The notes: generated from the letters alone by a model not told the origin. Positions 25,937-34,819 are shown, numbered from the stretch's first letter. The stretch: 39,395 nucleotides of DNA from JBJENW01 sp051880395 (GCA_051880395.1 JBJENW010000331.1:1-39395); one strand, 5' to 3'. Made by a program: numbers and translations.

Positions 25937-27031
25937 ATGGCTGACATACGACTGCAAAATCAATTAAATACTATGACAAATGTTCCAAACCGCTTTATCG
26001 ATGAATATATGGTAGAAGCAGACGGTGAATTTGTAAAAATCTATTTATACCTGCTCCGATGTATGAACACACCAGATTGTGATTTTTCTATTTCGATGAT
26101 CGCGGATCAGTTAGAGCACACAGAGCGAGATGTCATTCGTGCGTTAAAGTACTGGGAATCCAGAAACCTTTTGCGCTTAGAATATGATGAAACACACACT
26201 CTGTCCGGCATCTGTCTGATGGATCAGTCCACAATGGGAATGCCATGCGCGTATGCACCGGCTGCACCTCAGACACCGCAGCAGCCCGCCAAAAAAGCAG
26301 ACTTCTCTGAATCAAAGGAACATTTTACTGTGACCTCTGCCGCTGCACCACAAACACCCGATCACGATTTTACGAGTGATGAAACCGCACAGCTACAGGA
26401 AAATGAAGAGATCAAAGAATTAATTTTTATCACCGGTCAGTATCTGGGACGTTCCCTGACACAAACCGAACTTACCACACTACTCTTTTGGTATGATCGT
26501 CTTGGATTTCCGGTCGAACTCATTACGTATTTATTAGAATACTGCATTGGAAAAGGACACACCAGTTTTCGATATATGGACAAAGTTGCACTGGCATGGG
26601 CAGAAAAAAATATCCACACCGTTGAACAGGCCAAACAGGAATCTGCCAACTACAGCAAAGACGTCTACACTGTCATGCGTGCATTCGGCATTCAAAACCG
26701 CAATCTGATCGAGCCGGAACTTGCGTACATAAAAAAATGGACCAAACAATACGGATTTACTTCTGATATCATCACAGAAGCATGTCGCCGTACCCTGCAG
26801 TCCACACAAAAACCAAGTTTCGAATATGCCGATAAAATTTTGACCGACTGGTATCACAAAGACGTACATCACATGGCAGATATCGTAACAATCGATACCG
26901 CTTTCCAGAAAGCACGAAAAAGCAGCGCTGCTCCTTCCAAAGCGCCGACCGCTGCTCCAAATAAATTTAATAATTTTCCGCAGCGTTCGTGTGATTACAA
27001 CGAACTTGCCCGTCAGCTGATGGAAAACTAA
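25937..27031 (+). CDS. DnaD-domain primosome protein
   Basis: This 364-residue cytoplasmic protein is probably involved in loading the replicative helicase. The N-terminus (about 15-105) is a winged-helix type region with EFVKIYLYLLRCM and SMIADQLEHTERDVIRALKYWES. A Pro/Ala-rich linker follows (about 110-150). Two DnaD/DnaB C-terminal helical domains come next: one about 160-235 with YLGRSLTQTELTTLLFWYD, and one about 238-315 with ILTDWYHKDVHHMADI. Tandem domains of this kind are found in DnaB/DnaD primosomal proteins of Firmicutes. It sits 21 bp before the DnaI-like ATPase, matching a joint role in replication initiation or restart. Confidence 0.9.
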   Translation: MADIRLQNQLNTMTNVPNRFIDEYMVEADGEFVKIYLYLLRCMNTPDCDFSISMIADQLEHTERDVIRALKYWESRNLLRLEYDETHTLSGICLMDQSTMGMPCAYAPAAPQTPQQPAKKADFSESKEHFTVTSAAAPQTPDHDFTSDETAQLQENEEIKELIFITGQYLGRSLTQTELTTLLFWYDRLGFPVELITYLLEYCIGKGHTSFRYMDKVALAWAEKNIHTVEQAKQESANYSKDVYTVMRAFGIQNRNLIEPELAYIKKWTKQYGFTSDIITEACRRTLQSTQKPSFEYADKILTDWYHKDVHHMADIVTIDTAFQKARKSSAAPSKAPTAAPNKFNNFPQRSCDYNELARQLMEN

Positions 27032-27052
27032 AATGTACGCAAGGAGGCACTT

Positions 27053-28051
27053 ATGGGATTGACCAATACACAGTACGACACCCTGATGCGCCAGTATAAC
27101 GCAAGACAGTTAAAAAGCCAACGTGTCGTTACTCAAAGAAAAGATGCGCTTTATGCAGCACATCCGCAATTAAAAGAAATCGAACAGGAAATCGCGCATC
27201 TATCGGTTGAAAAGGCGAGAGCTCTTTTATCGCAGAATTCCGATGCTGCCGCTTCCTATGAACAGCAGCTCGCCGTTCTTTATCAAACAAAAAAAGAACT
27301 TTTCGAAGCGCTCTCTTTACCGGATGATTATCTCACTCCGCCCTATGAGTGTCCCGACTGTAAAGATACCGGTTTCATCAATGGCAGACGCTGTCACTGC
27401 TTTAAACAGGCAGCCATCGATTTAGTTTATACGCAATCGAATATGAAAAAAATTTTACAGGAAGAAAATTTTTCTCAGTTTTCTTTTGACTATTATTCTC
27501 AAAACGAAATAGATGATTTTAATGGACGTTCTGTTTATGATACAGCCGTCTCTGCGGTCACTGCAGCCAAAAAATTTATTGCAGATTTTGACAACAAATT
27601 TGAAAATATGTTTTTATTCGGGAATACCGGTGTTGGAAAAACCTTTTTATCCAACTGTATTGCCAAAGAACTGCTCGATACCGGACACTCGGTTGTATAT
27701 CTGACTGCGTTTCAGTTATTTGATATTTTTCAAAAGCGTGCCTTTGAAAAAGATGAAACCATTATACTAGAGCATCAGAACATTTTCGACTGTGATCTTT
27801 TGATCATTGACGACCTGGGAACGGAAAATACTGGAGCTTATAAAGCCTCACAGTTTTTCCTTTGTATCAATGAGCGGATCCTCAGAAAAAAATCGACTCT
27901 GATCTCTACCAATGTTTTCCCGAATTCCATCAAAGACGTCTATTCGGAACGAACCGCTTCCCGGATCATGAGCCACTATATGCTGGTCCATTTAGCGGGC
28001 AGCGATATCCGAATTCAGAAAAAGCTGAAAAAAACTTCGACGAAATCCTAA
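27053..28051 (+). CDS. DnaI/DnaC-like helicase loader ATPase
   Basis: This 332-residue AAA+ protein is expected to load the replicative DNA helicase at origins or forks. The N-terminal helical part (1-95) is followed by a zinc-binding-type cluster with Cys at about 100, 103, 115 and 117 (CPDCKDTGFINGRRCHC). The ATPase domain has Walker A LFGNTGVGKTFLSN, Walker B DLLIIDDLGTEN, and a sensor region LISTNVFP with an arginine-finger-like ERTASRIM. AAGGAGG precedes the start. It is translated right after the DnaD-domain gene, with which it forms an operon. IstB-type transposition helpers have a similar ATPase, but the zinc cluster and DnaD neighbour favour helicase loading. Confidence 0.92.
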   Translation: MGLTNTQYDTLMRQYNARQLKSQRVVTQRKDALYAAHPQLKEIEQEIAHLSVEKARALLSQNSDAAASYEQQLAVLYQTKKELFEALSLPDDYLTPPYECPDCKDTGFINGRRCHCFKQAAIDLVYTQSNMKKILQEENFSQFSFDYYSQNEIDDFNGRSVYDTAVSAVTAAKKFIADFDNKFENMFLFGNTGVGKTFLSNCIAKELLDTGHSVVYLTAFQLFDIFQKRAFEKDETIILEHQNIFDCDLLIIDDLGTENTGAYKASQFFLCINERILRKKSTLISTNVFPNSIKDVYSERTASRIMSHYMLVHLAGSDIRIQKKLKKTSTKS

Positions 28052-28069
28052 TTTTTCCGTCAGATTCCC

Positions 28070-28098
28070 TTGTTTTTCACGCGTTACGGTGGTATAAT
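28070..28098 (+). promoter_or_regulatory. prs: prs promoter
   Basis: TTGTTT (28070-28075) and TATAAT (28093-28098) are separated by 17 bp. TGG directly before the -10 makes it an extended type. Confidence 0.75.
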
Positions 28099-28148
28099 GC
28101 ATTCGGTATTTTTGAATGTAATGCAATTTATTTATGGAGGAAAGTTTC

Positions 28149-29333
28149 ATGCCAAACGATGAAAGAAAGTTACAAACCATTCCAAAAGGTGCCCTCGGCA
28201 TCATCCCTTTAAAAACCTGTACCGAACTCGGAAAAAAAGTCGATGACTATCTGGTACAGTGGAGAAAGAACAGAAAACATTCCCATGAAACAGACATCGC
28301 TTTCCACGGTTATACGCGTGACAGCTATATCGTAGATGCAGATACCCCGCGTTTTGGTACCGGCGAGGCAAAAGGTCTGATCAAAGAATCTGTTCGAGGC
28401 TATGACCTGTATTTGATGACAGATGTTACCAATTACAGCCTGACTTACACCGTCTGTGGACATACAAATCATATGTCTCCGGATGATCATTTCCAGGATT
28501 TAAAACGTATCATCGCAGCAGCCGGCGGAAAAGCCAGAAGAATCACTGTCATTCTTCCATTCTTGTATGAGAGCCGTCAGCACAAACGCAGCTCCCGTGA
28601 ATCTATGGACTGTGCGTTAGCGCTTCAGGAACTGACCAATATGGGTGTTGACAATATCATCACGTTTGATGCTCATGACCCGCGTGTACAGAATGCCATT
28701 CCGCTCAGTGGTTTTGAAACCGTTCAGCCGGCTTATCAGTTTGTAAAAGGTATCTTAGGTGAAGTAAAAGATTTAACCTTAGACAGCGATCATATGATGA
28801 TCATCAGCCCGGATGAGGGTGCAACCAACCGTGCGATCTATCTTGCAAACGTTCTTGGTCTGGATATGGGTATGTTCTACAAACGCCGCGATTACAGCCG
28901 TATCGTTGACGGTCGAAACCCAATTGTCGCACATGAATTTTTAGGTTCCTCTGTCGAGGGAAAAGATGTTTGGATCATCGACGATATGATCTCATCTGGC
29001 GAGAGTATGATCGACGTTGCTGTTCAGTTGAAAAAGAGAAAAGCAAATCGTATTTTTGTTGTTGCAACATTCGGTTTGTTCACCAATGGTTTGGAAGTAT
29101 TTGATAAGGCAGTCGAAGATGGTATCATTTACAAAGTTGTAACAACCAATTTGATTTACCAGACACCGGAATTATTAGAACGTCCGTATTATATCAGCTG
29201 CGATATGAGTAAATACATTGCCTACATTGTTGATACATTAAATCACGATGCATCCATCAGTGATTTATTAGATCCATATGATCGTATCAATCGTTTGGCT
29301 GAAAAATACAAAGCAGATCCATATTCTGTATAA
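28149..29333 (+). CDS. prs: Ribose-phosphate pyrophosphokinase
   Basis: This cytoplasmic enzyme makes 5-phosphoribosyl 1-pyrophosphate from ribose-5-phosphate and ATP, feeding purine, pyrimidine, histidine, tryptophan and NAD synthesis. At 394 residues it is longer than the classic forms of about 315. It carries extra N-terminal sequence and an insertion-rich style common in clostridia. Motifs are LPFLYESRQHKRSSRESM (catalytic loop region), ITFDAHDPRVQNAI (metal-binding), and VWIIDDMISSGESMIDVA (the PRPP loop). The frame opens 15 bp earlier at 28134. I use the ATG at 28149, placed after GGAGG. It has its own promoter and terminator. Whether ADP/GDP or phosphate control it cannot be told. Confidence 0.93.
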   Translation: MPNDERKLQTIPKGALGIIPLKTCTELGKKVDDYLVQWRKNRKHSHETDIAFHGYTRDSYIVDADTPRFGTGEAKGLIKESVRGYDLYLMTDVTNYSLTYTVCGHTNHMSPDDHFQDLKRIIAAAGGKARRITVILPFLYESRQHKRSSRESMDCALALQELTNMGVDNIITFDAHDPRVQNAIPLSGFETVQPAYQFVKGILGEVKDLTLDSDHMMIISPDEGATNRAIYLANVLGLDMGMFYKRRDYSRIVDGRNPIVAHEFLGSSVEGKDVWIIDDMISSGESMIDVAVQLKKRKANRIFVVATFGLFTNGLEVFDKAVEDGIIYKVVTTNLIYQTPELLERPYYISCDMSKYIAYIVDTLNHDASISDLLDPYDRINRLAEKYKADPYSV

Positions 29334-29342
29334 TCTTTAATC

Positions 29343-29382
29343 AAAAAAAACCATGACTGTTTGATATAGTCATGGTTTTTTT
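29343..29382 (+). terminator. prs terminator
   Basis: AAAACCATGACT and AGTCATGGTTTTTTT form a stem around TGTTTGATAT-type loop bases, with the paired core 29351-29358/29368-29375 and a seven-T run. Because the flank is A-rich, it can work in both directions. Confidence 0.9.
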
Positions 29383-29386
29383 CTAT

Positions 29387-29419
29387 AAAAAAAGATTGTT
29401 GAATCCAACAATCTTTTTC
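29387..29419 (-). terminator. Terminator of the Lys/Ala-rich small protein gene
   Basis: AAAAAGATTGTTG and CAACAATCTTTTT form a perfect stem with a 4-base loop and T runs on both strands. It lies just after the minus-strand stop at 29438. Confidence 0.85.
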
Positions 29420-29437
29420 CTTTTTCGCCTATGTATT

Positions 29438-29890
29438 TTAGAATAATTCTAACTCACCGGTCATTTTATCATTAATCACATAGTAAGCAGCATTTTCTTC
29501 CGGTTTTACATATAACCGTAATGCTTTGATAGAGGATACTCTGTGTCCTTCTGCTACAAATGCCTGCTTTGCCTGCTCAATCAGATCGTTTAACTTTGAT
29601 TCCTGATTTGAATACTGTACATAGATTTCCGGTTTTACTTCTTCTTTTACTACCGGTTTCTTTGCAGCCTTTGGCTCTGCTTTCTTTGCTGCAGGTTTTT
29701 CTGCTTCTGCTTTTTTTACAGGCTCCGCTTTTTTCTCTGCCTCTTTTACCGGTGTTGCAATCGGTGTGACAGTTGCTTTCGCTGGTGCTGCGGTCTTTGC
29801 CTCTGTTACAGCTACTGTGTCAAGCTTGATTGACATCTGCTGTGGTTTTACTGTTTCTGCTGTTACTGTGGTTCCTTTCGTTTTTTTCAT
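29438..29890 (-). CDS. Lys/Ala-rich protein with conserved C-terminal domain (DUF6465-like)
   Basis: This is a 150-residue protein of unknown function. Residues about 1-85 are low complexity, rich in Lys, Ala, Glu, Pro and Thr (AEKPAAKKAEPKAAKK), like histone H1-type tails. The C-terminal part of about 60 residues is ordered: EIYVQYSNQESKLNDLIEQA, VSSIKALRLYVKPEENAAYY and VINDKMTGELEL. It resembles, from memory, the small Lachnospiraceae domain family DUF6465. AGGAGG lies 7 bases before the start. It stands alone between convergent terminators and the HPr-like gene, 66 bp downstream of the latter, and could share its transcript. The tail might bind nucleic acid or cell wall polymer; that is a guess. 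Confidence 0.75.
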   Translation of the reverse strand: MKKTKGTTVTAETVKPQQMSIKLDTVAVTEAKTAAPAKATVTPIATPVKEAEKKAEPVKKAEAEKPAAKKAEPKAAKKPVVKEEVKPEIYVQYSNQESKLNDLIEQAKQAFVAEGHRVSSIKALRLYVKPEENAAYYVINDKMTGELELF

Positions 29891-29956
29891 AAAAACACCT
29901 CCTATTAATTTTCAATACAACTAGCATTGCGGATGTTTCCGCGTATAAAGGTCTGT

Positions 29957-30211
29957 CTATTCACAGACCAGAAAGTCTTCCATCGCCCTCACTGCTTCTG
30001 CTTCATCGCTTCCGTCTGCCACAATATTTACCTTCATTCCTGCGGCTGGATTAAACGCCATAATACCCATAATACTTTTTGCGTTTATTTTGCAATTCTC
30101 ACTTTCCAGTGTAATCTGACTTTCAAACTGACAAGCTACCTGCACCAGTTCTGCGATCGGATTGGCATGAGACTTTTCTACATTTTTTACGATTACTTCT
30201 TTCGTATTCAT
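29957..30211 (-). CDS. HPr-family phosphocarrier-like protein
   Basis: This 84-residue protein has the fold signature of HPr, the phosphocarrier of the sugar phosphotransferase system. From the ATG at 30211, His falls at position 15 and Ser at position 46 (NAKSIMGIMAF), exactly as in HPr, where they are phosphorylated by enzyme I and by HPr kinase. The usual H-A-R-P motif reads SHANP, so the Arg at 17 that helps phosphotransfer is Asn. The frame is open to a GTG at 30226, but that codon overlaps the GGAGG site. It is thus either a diverged HPr or a Crh-like regulator. It has its own promoter. Confidence 0.82.
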   Translation of the reverse strand: MNTKEVIVKNVEKSHANPIAELVQVACQFESQITLESENCKINAKSIMGIMAFNPAAGMKVNIVADGSDEAEAVRAMEDFLVCE

Positions 30212-30242
30212 CTTTAATGCCTCCACTTTTTATACAAAAATA

Positions 30243-30271
30243 AATATACCGCAATCTTCCAAGAATTTCAA
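30243..30271 (-). promoter_or_regulatory. Promoter of the HPr-like gene
   Basis: On the minus strand, TTGAAA (30271-30266) and TATATT (30248-30243) are separated by 17 bp. GGAGG follows before the start at 30211. The AT-rich stretch 30272-30344 between here and ureD shows no clear terminator. Confidence 0.65.
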
Positions 30272-30344
30272 GTCGTTTTGTAAGATTAAGTAAATTTGTA
30301 GCATTTTTTTTTCATTTCTTCTTTTTTTTTATGCAAAAAGTTTT

Positions 30345-31154
30345 CTATTTTGAAACCAATTTTTCTATTTTTTCAAAAAGAAGTTCAATCTCCTGTGCCG
30401 TGCGAGAAAGTGCCCGGATACAGATTCCTTCGACGGCTTCTGTGACGCTTGCAAACACTGCCGGAAATTGTTTTCCTTTTTTGGGCGGTACGTTTGTAAA
30501 AAAAGTTTGTTGTTGAATTTCTTCTTCCATTTCTTTTTGAATACGAATTTGTTTTTCTTTTGGTCCGTAATAATACAGCGTTCCCATATGTGTCGCATGG
30601 TCAAAAAAAACAGATTGATCCAGTTTCATTTTTTCTGGAAAAAAGCATGTATTGTCAATCCAGACCGGACGATTTTTTAACATAACTTCCACGCGGTTTC
30701 GATAGGAACGAAACGCAAATGTTTCTCCCATTCCAACACGTCCGACTGCAAAAATATCGGTATAAAAAAACTCACTGCTCTCTTCTAATGTCACTCTCAT
30801 TTTTCCAGTATATGCACTGTTTTGAAATGGAATGACTGCATGGGGACAATAAAAAAAAGATGCGTTTTTTTCTAAAAAAATCTGCTGGCTTTTTGTCGCT
30901 TCACCCTCGTTCATGCGAAACAATTTTGTGTAAGACTGATCCGTAAAACGGCTCTTTGTATTTTCCTTACATTGAATTGTATAGAGATGTTCATCCCCTT
31001 CTAAAAGACCGGCTGACGCAAGCATACAAAATACCTCCAGGCGATCCCCTGAAAGTTTTGGTATCCCCAGTTTTAACGGTGCAGTAAAATACCTGTCGCT
31101 CACTACACTTCGATTATTTTTTTGTTCGATTTCTAACCTTAATTCTGTCAGCAT
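30345..31154 (-). CDS. ureD: Urease accessory protein UreD (UreH)
   Basis: UreD is a scaffold that, with UreF and UreG, forms the complex that delivers nickel to apo-urease. The protein is 269 residues, normal for the family. It shows the diverged but recognisable pattern with SDRYFTAPLKLG near the N-terminus, CPHAVIPFQNSAYTGKM, and DIFAVGRVGMGETFAFRSYRN. The frame is open to a TTG at 31166. I chose the ATG at 31154, which follows GGAG by 6 bases. It is the last gene of the urease operon, 15 bp after ureG. No clear terminator follows. Confidence 0.9.
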   Translation of the reverse strand: MLTELRLEIEQKNNRSVVSDRYFTAPLKLGIPKLSGDRLEVFCMLASAGLLEGDEHLYTIQCKENTKSRFTDQSYTKLFRMNEGEATKSQQIFLEKNASFFYCPHAVIPFQNSAYTGKMRVTLEESSEFFYTDIFAVGRVGMGETFAFRSYRNRVEVMLKNRPVWIDNTCFFPEKMKLDQSVFFDHATHMGTLYYYGPKEKQIRIQKEMEEEIQQQTFFTNVPPKKGKQFPAVFASVTEAVEGICIRALSRTAQEIELLFEKIEKLVSK

Positions 31155-31169
31155 ACGCTTCTCCAATTT

Positions 31170-31778
31170 TTACAGATCCTCAAACAGGACATTTTTCTGA
31201 ATCCATTCAATAACAGCATCCACACTGTCGCCCTGCATTAGATTTGTAAATAAAAATTCTCTGCCTCCACGCATCCGTTTTGAGTCCTCACGCATCACTT
31301 CTAAACTTGCGCCTACCATATCCGCAAGATCTGTTTTATTGATCACGAGCAGATCGGAACGTGTCACACCCGGACCACCTTTTCGCGGTATTTTTTCTCC
31401 CTGTGCGACATCGATGACATAGATTGTCGCATCCGCCAGATCCGGACTAAAAGTAGCAGAAAGATTGTCCCCACCACTTTCGATAAAAATAATCTGTACA
31501 TCTGGAAACTTTTTTGCCATCTCATCGACGGCTTCCAGATTCATACTGCAATCCTCTCGAATGGCTGTATGCGGACATCCCCCTGTCTCTACACCCATGA
31601 TCCGCTCCGGTGGCAGGGCAGAATTTTTGATCAAAAATTCTGCATCCTCTTTTGTATAGATATCATTTGTGATGACACAGATGGAATACTTCTCTGCCAT
31701 CTTTCTTGTCAGACGTTCAATGAGTGCTGTTTTTCCGGAACCGACCGGTCCACCCACTCCGATTTTTACATAAGACAT
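31170..31778 (-). CDS. ureG: Urease accessory GTPase UreG
   Basis: UreG is a GTPase that carries nickel and drives its insertion into urease. The 202-residue chain has the P-loop VGGPVGSGKTALIE at 8-21, the nickel-binding CPH at 68-70 (VETGGCPHTAIREDCSMN), FIESGGDNLSATFSPDLAD, and the guanine-specificity motif NKTD. The frame extends about 75 bp upstream into ureF, but the ATG at 31778 follows AAAGGAG and starts MSYVKIGVGGP as in homologues. It lies 29 bp after ureF. Confidence 0.96.
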   Translation of the reverse strand: MSYVKIGVGGPVGSGKTALIERLTRKMAEKYSICVITNDIYTKEDAEFLIKNSALPPERIMGVETGGCPHTAIREDCSMNLEAVDEMAKKFPDVQIIFIESGGDNLSATFSPDLADATIYVIDVAQGEKIPRKGGPGVTRSDLLVINKTDLADMVGASLEVMREDSKRMRGGREFLFTNLMQGDSVDAVIEWIQKNVLFEDL

Positions 31779-31807
31779 TTGAAAAACTCCTTTCTCTTTC
31801 GCACAAT

Positions 31808-32494
31808 TTATGACATATATTGTCTGGAATACAAATACGCATGATTCATGCAATGCAGTTCATAACAGGCACCAGAAACGCCTAGTTCTTCCAATGTGAT
31901 CGTTTCTGCCTGTTTCACTTTTTTTTGCAGTATTTCCAGACTTTCAAACAGTACACGCTGGCCATCTAACTGACTCAACGGCACCAGTTTTACCGCATTA
32001 TTTACGATGGAAGACAAGACACTGTATCCATATAGCAGCAACAGTGTTTCTTCTTCCTGTTTTGTATCTGCCGCGTAAAGCCCCAGTGCGATCGGGTACA
32101 TCCCAACCGCACTGTCACTTTGAATCTGCTTCTGATACCAGAGAAGCGATGGTGTCAGATCTTTCATCGCTTCCCTTGCTTTCAAAAAACGACTGCACAA
32201 ACGTGTAGCACCGACTCGAATTTCTTTCACACTTTTCGATGCCGCTGCAGTCGCATCCAGGCACAATAAAAATTCTTCTTCTTTTGCGTGACGATACGCC
32301 AAAGATGCTGCTGCCAGATCGTTATATGGAAAGATCTCCAAAAATCCGTTCAGATATTCTTCTAAATCTTCACTGGTTCGAATCCTGTCACGCAACACAT
32401 AATCCTCAAGGCCATTTGACAATGTAAATGTCCCGATCGGGAAAAACGCATCCACCGATTGTAACAGTGATAAAAACGGCTTGTTTGTTTCCAT
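31808..32494 (-). CDS. ureF: Urease accessory protein UreF
   Basis: UreF couples GTP hydrolysis by UreG to nickel transfer in the UreD-UreF-UreG complex. This 228-residue, mostly helical protein opens METNKPFLSLLQSVDAFFPI and continues GTFTLSNGLEDYV, the conserved UreF start with its S-x-G-x-E-like motif. Later come VGATRLCSRFLKARE and GMYPIALGLYAAD. The frame reads further upstream through ureE, but the start at 32494 is preceded by CAGGAG and lies 4 bp after the ureE stop. Confidence 0.94.
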   Translation of the reverse strand: METNKPFLSLLQSVDAFFPIGTFTLSNGLEDYVLRDRIRTSEDLEEYLNGFLEIFPYNDLAAASLAYRHAKEEEFLLCLDATAAASKSVKEIRVGATRLCSRFLKAREAMKDLTPSLLWYQKQIQSDSAVGMYPIALGLYAADTKQEEETLLLLYGYSVLSSIVNNAVKLVPLSQLDGQRVLFESLEILQKKVKQAETITLEELGVSGACYELHCMNHAYLYSRQYMS

Positions 32495-32498
32495 ACGA

Positions 32499-32993
32499 TC
32501 ACTCCTGTTCCTGGATCTGTTCGTGCGTATGTGTGTGTTCCGTTTGCTGTGTATGGCTGTGTCCATGTGCATGGCAAACAGTAAAGTGTGTAAATTTCTC
32601 TTTCACTTTTTCAGGCTGAAATCCGATATGTTTCAGATAAGCAAACGTCGGTTCATCGTATGGAACCGCTACTCGATCCGCAGAAATTGCAAGCGATAAA
32701 TGACGATTTCCAAGTTCAAAACACAAACGTCCCATCTCTTCCATACTGCTTACCGGCGTCACCGTCAGTTCACATGGAAGGGTGTCGATCACAAGTACAC
32801 GCTTTTCATCTTCCGCCAATACATCTCCGTCTTTTAATGGGGTATCCACACGAATCCCAATCTCTTCTCCGGTTTCAGATGTCTTTCTGAGCAGCTTTTT
32901 TTCTAACTCAAACCATTCGATCGCAACCGTTTCGATCTTGCGATCTCCGATTGGAAAGTCTTGTATATTTCCCAGGATTTTTTCAATCTTCAT
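32499..32993 (-). CDS. ureE: Urease accessory nickel chaperone UreE with His-rich tail
   Basis: UreE is a small nickel-binding protein that hands nickel to the urease activation complex. The 164-residue chain starts MKIEKILGNIQDFPIG. It has the GNRHLSLAI element and the peptide-binding-like N-terminal domain. The tail CHAHGHSHTQQTEHTHTHEQ has seven His and one Cys, so it can store several nickel ions. Family tails vary widely, and many lack such a run. An open frame continues 66 bp upstream; I picked 32993 for its AGAGG site and family start. Confidence 0.94.
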   Translation of the reverse strand: MKIEKILGNIQDFPIGDRKIETVAIEWFELEKKLLRKTSETGEEIGIRVDTPLKDGDVLAEDEKRVLVIDTLPCELTVTPVSSMEEMGRLCFELGNRHLSLAISADRVAVPYDEPTFAYLKHIGFQPEKVKEKFTHFTVCHAHGHSHTQQTEHTHTHEQIQEQE

Positions 32994-33045
32994 AAGTACC
33001 TCTTTTCTCTCTCTTGTTTTTCTTTCAAAATACGCCTCTTTTCTG

Positions 33046-33083
33046 TCTGATGATCTCATTCATTTTTTCTCATCTTCATCAGA
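33046..33083 (-). other. Inverted repeat in the ureC-ureE gap
   Basis: TCTGATGA (33046-33053) and TCATCAGA (33076-33083) are complementary, with 22 bp between. It is the only structure seen in the 113-bp space between ureC and ureE. No T run follows, so it is not a terminator. It might affect mRNA processing or stability, or be chance. Confidence 0.35.
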
Positions 33084-33106
33084 TCTTTCACGCATTTTGA
33101 CACGTT

Positions 33107-34819
33107 TTAAAACAGATAATATCTCTGTGCCAGTGACAATTCTTCTGCCGCCTCGCAGGTAATTTTTTTGCCGTCTACCCGCACTTCATACGTCTCCGGA
33201 TCCACCTGAATATCCGCCAAGATATCGTTATTTTTCATTTCTTTTTTGCCGATGGTACGGCAGTTTTTCACTGGAAGAATCTGTTTCTGCAGATCTAAGC
33301 GTTCTTGAATGCCGCCCTCTAATGCCGCCTGTGATACAAAGGTTGCGCTGGTCCGTTTTTTCGCCAGACCATATCCACCGAACATATTTCTATAGATGAC
33401 CGGTTGCGGAGTCGGAATGGATGCATTGGCATCTCCCATTTTTGATGCCATGATCATTCCTCCTTTGATGATCATCTCCGGTTTCACGCCAAACATTGCC
33501 GGATTCCAAAGTACTAAATCTGCCATTTTTCCAACTTCCACGGAACCGACATAGGAAGACACCCCGTGTGTGATGGCCGGGTTGATCGTATATTTTGCAA
33601 TGTAACGGCGCACACGGAAATTGTCATTGCGCGCACTGTCTTCCGGAAGCGGTCCACGCTGTTTTTTCATTTTATCCGCAGTCTGCCAGGTACGTGTGAT
33701 GACCTCTCCGACACGCCCCATTGCCTGTGAATCTGAACTCATCATGGAAAAGATTCCCATGTCATGGAGCACATCCTCCGCTGCGATCGTCTCCGGGCGG
33801 ATACGTGAATCTGCAAATGCAATATCCTCCGGTACTTTTTTATCCAGATGATGGCAGACCATCAACATATCAAGATGTTCATCTAATGTATTTCTGGTAA
33901 ATGGCATCGTCGGATTTGTCGAAGATGGAAGTACATTCGAAAAACCTGCTGCCCGAATGATATCCGGCGCATGACCACCTCCTGCTCCCTCCGTATGATA
34001 AGTGTGAATCGTTCTGCCTTTAAATGCAGCAATCGTATCCTCCACAAAACCTGCTTCATTTAAGGTATCTGTGTGAATGGATGCCTGCACATCATACTTG
34101 TCACATGCCGTCAGACAATGATCGATGGCTGCCGGTGTTGAACCCCAGTCCTCATGCAGTTTCATACCGCAGGCTCCCGCTAAGATCTGCTCCTCCACAG
34201 TTGCAACATTCGCGGAGTTTCCTTTTCCGAGATAGCCGATATTCATCGGAAGTTCTTCGGCTGCTTCGATCATTTTTTCAATATAAAATTTTCCCGGTGT
34301 ACAGGTTGTCGCATTTGTTCCGTCCGCCGGTCCTGTACCACCGCCGATCATCGTGGTGATTCCGCTGTAAAGTGCTGTTTCCACCTGGGTCGGACTGATA
34401 AAATGAATATGTGTATCCATTCCTCCGGCTGTCACGATCAGTCCTTCTCCGGCAATGACTTCCGTACCGGCCCCAATGATCAGATTCGGATCTACACCAT
34501 CCATGATCATCGGATTTCCTGCTTTTCCGATTCCGCAGATCTTTCCATCCTTGATTCCAATATCCGCTTTTACGATTCCCCAGTAATCTACGATCACTGC
34601 GCTTGTGATCACGGTATCCGGGCACTGTACATCCGGCACTTTACAGGACTGTCCCATACCGTCACGCAGGGATTTTCCACCACCGAATTTTGCTTCCTCG
34701 CCATAGGTCGCATAATCTTTTTCTACTTCGATCACCAGAGATGTATCTGCCAGACGAATCCGGTCACCTGTGGTTGCTCCGTACATATCTGCATATTTTG
34801 CTCTGCTTATTTTATTCAT
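33107..34819 (-). CDS. ureC: Urease alpha subunit
   Basis: This is the catalytic subunit of nickel urease, which hydrolyses urea to ammonia and carbamate. The 570-residue length is normal. All active-site residues of the Klebsiella enzyme are seen with a +3 shift: H137 and H139 (DTHIHF), the carbamylated K220 (GMKLHEDW), H222, H249, H275, C322 and H323 of the mobile flap (MVCHHL), and D363 (SSDSQAMGR). The enzyme should therefore be active. It overlaps the end of the ureAB gene by 8 bp, and its ribosome binding site lies inside that gene. Confidence 0.98.
   Translation of the reverse strand: MNKISRAKYADMYGATTGDRIRLADTSLVIEVEKDYATYGEEAKFGGGKSLRDGMGQSCKVPDVQCPDTVITSAVIVDYWGIVKADIGIKDGKICGIGKAGNPMIMDGVDPNLIIGAGTEVIAGEGLIVTAGGMDTHIHFISPTQVETALYSGITTMIGGGTGPADGTNATTCTPGKFYIEKMIEAAEELPMNIGYLGKGNSANVATVEEQILAGACGMKLHEDWGSTPAAIDHCLTACDKYDVQASIHTDTLNEAGFVEDTIAAFKGRTIHTYHTEGAGGGHAPDIIRAAGFSNVLPSSTNPTMPFTRNTLDEHLDMLMVCHHLDKKVPEDIAFADSRIRPETIAAEDVLHDMGIFSMMSSDSQAMGRVGEVITRTWQTADKMKKQRGPLPEDSARNDNFRVRRYIAKYTINPAITHGVSSYVGSVEVGKMADLVLWNPAMFGVKPEMIIKGGMIMASKMGDANASIPTPQPVIYRNMFGGYGLAKKRTSATFVSQAALEGGIQERLDLQKQILPVKNCRTIGKKEMKNNDILADIQVDPETYEVRVDGKKITCEAAEELSLAQRYYLF

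Noticed and set aside
29929..29942. Hairpin GCGGA/TCCGC after the HPr-like gene as a terminator
   Set aside because: The stem is only 5 bp and no T run follows, so read-through to the downstream small gene seems as likely.
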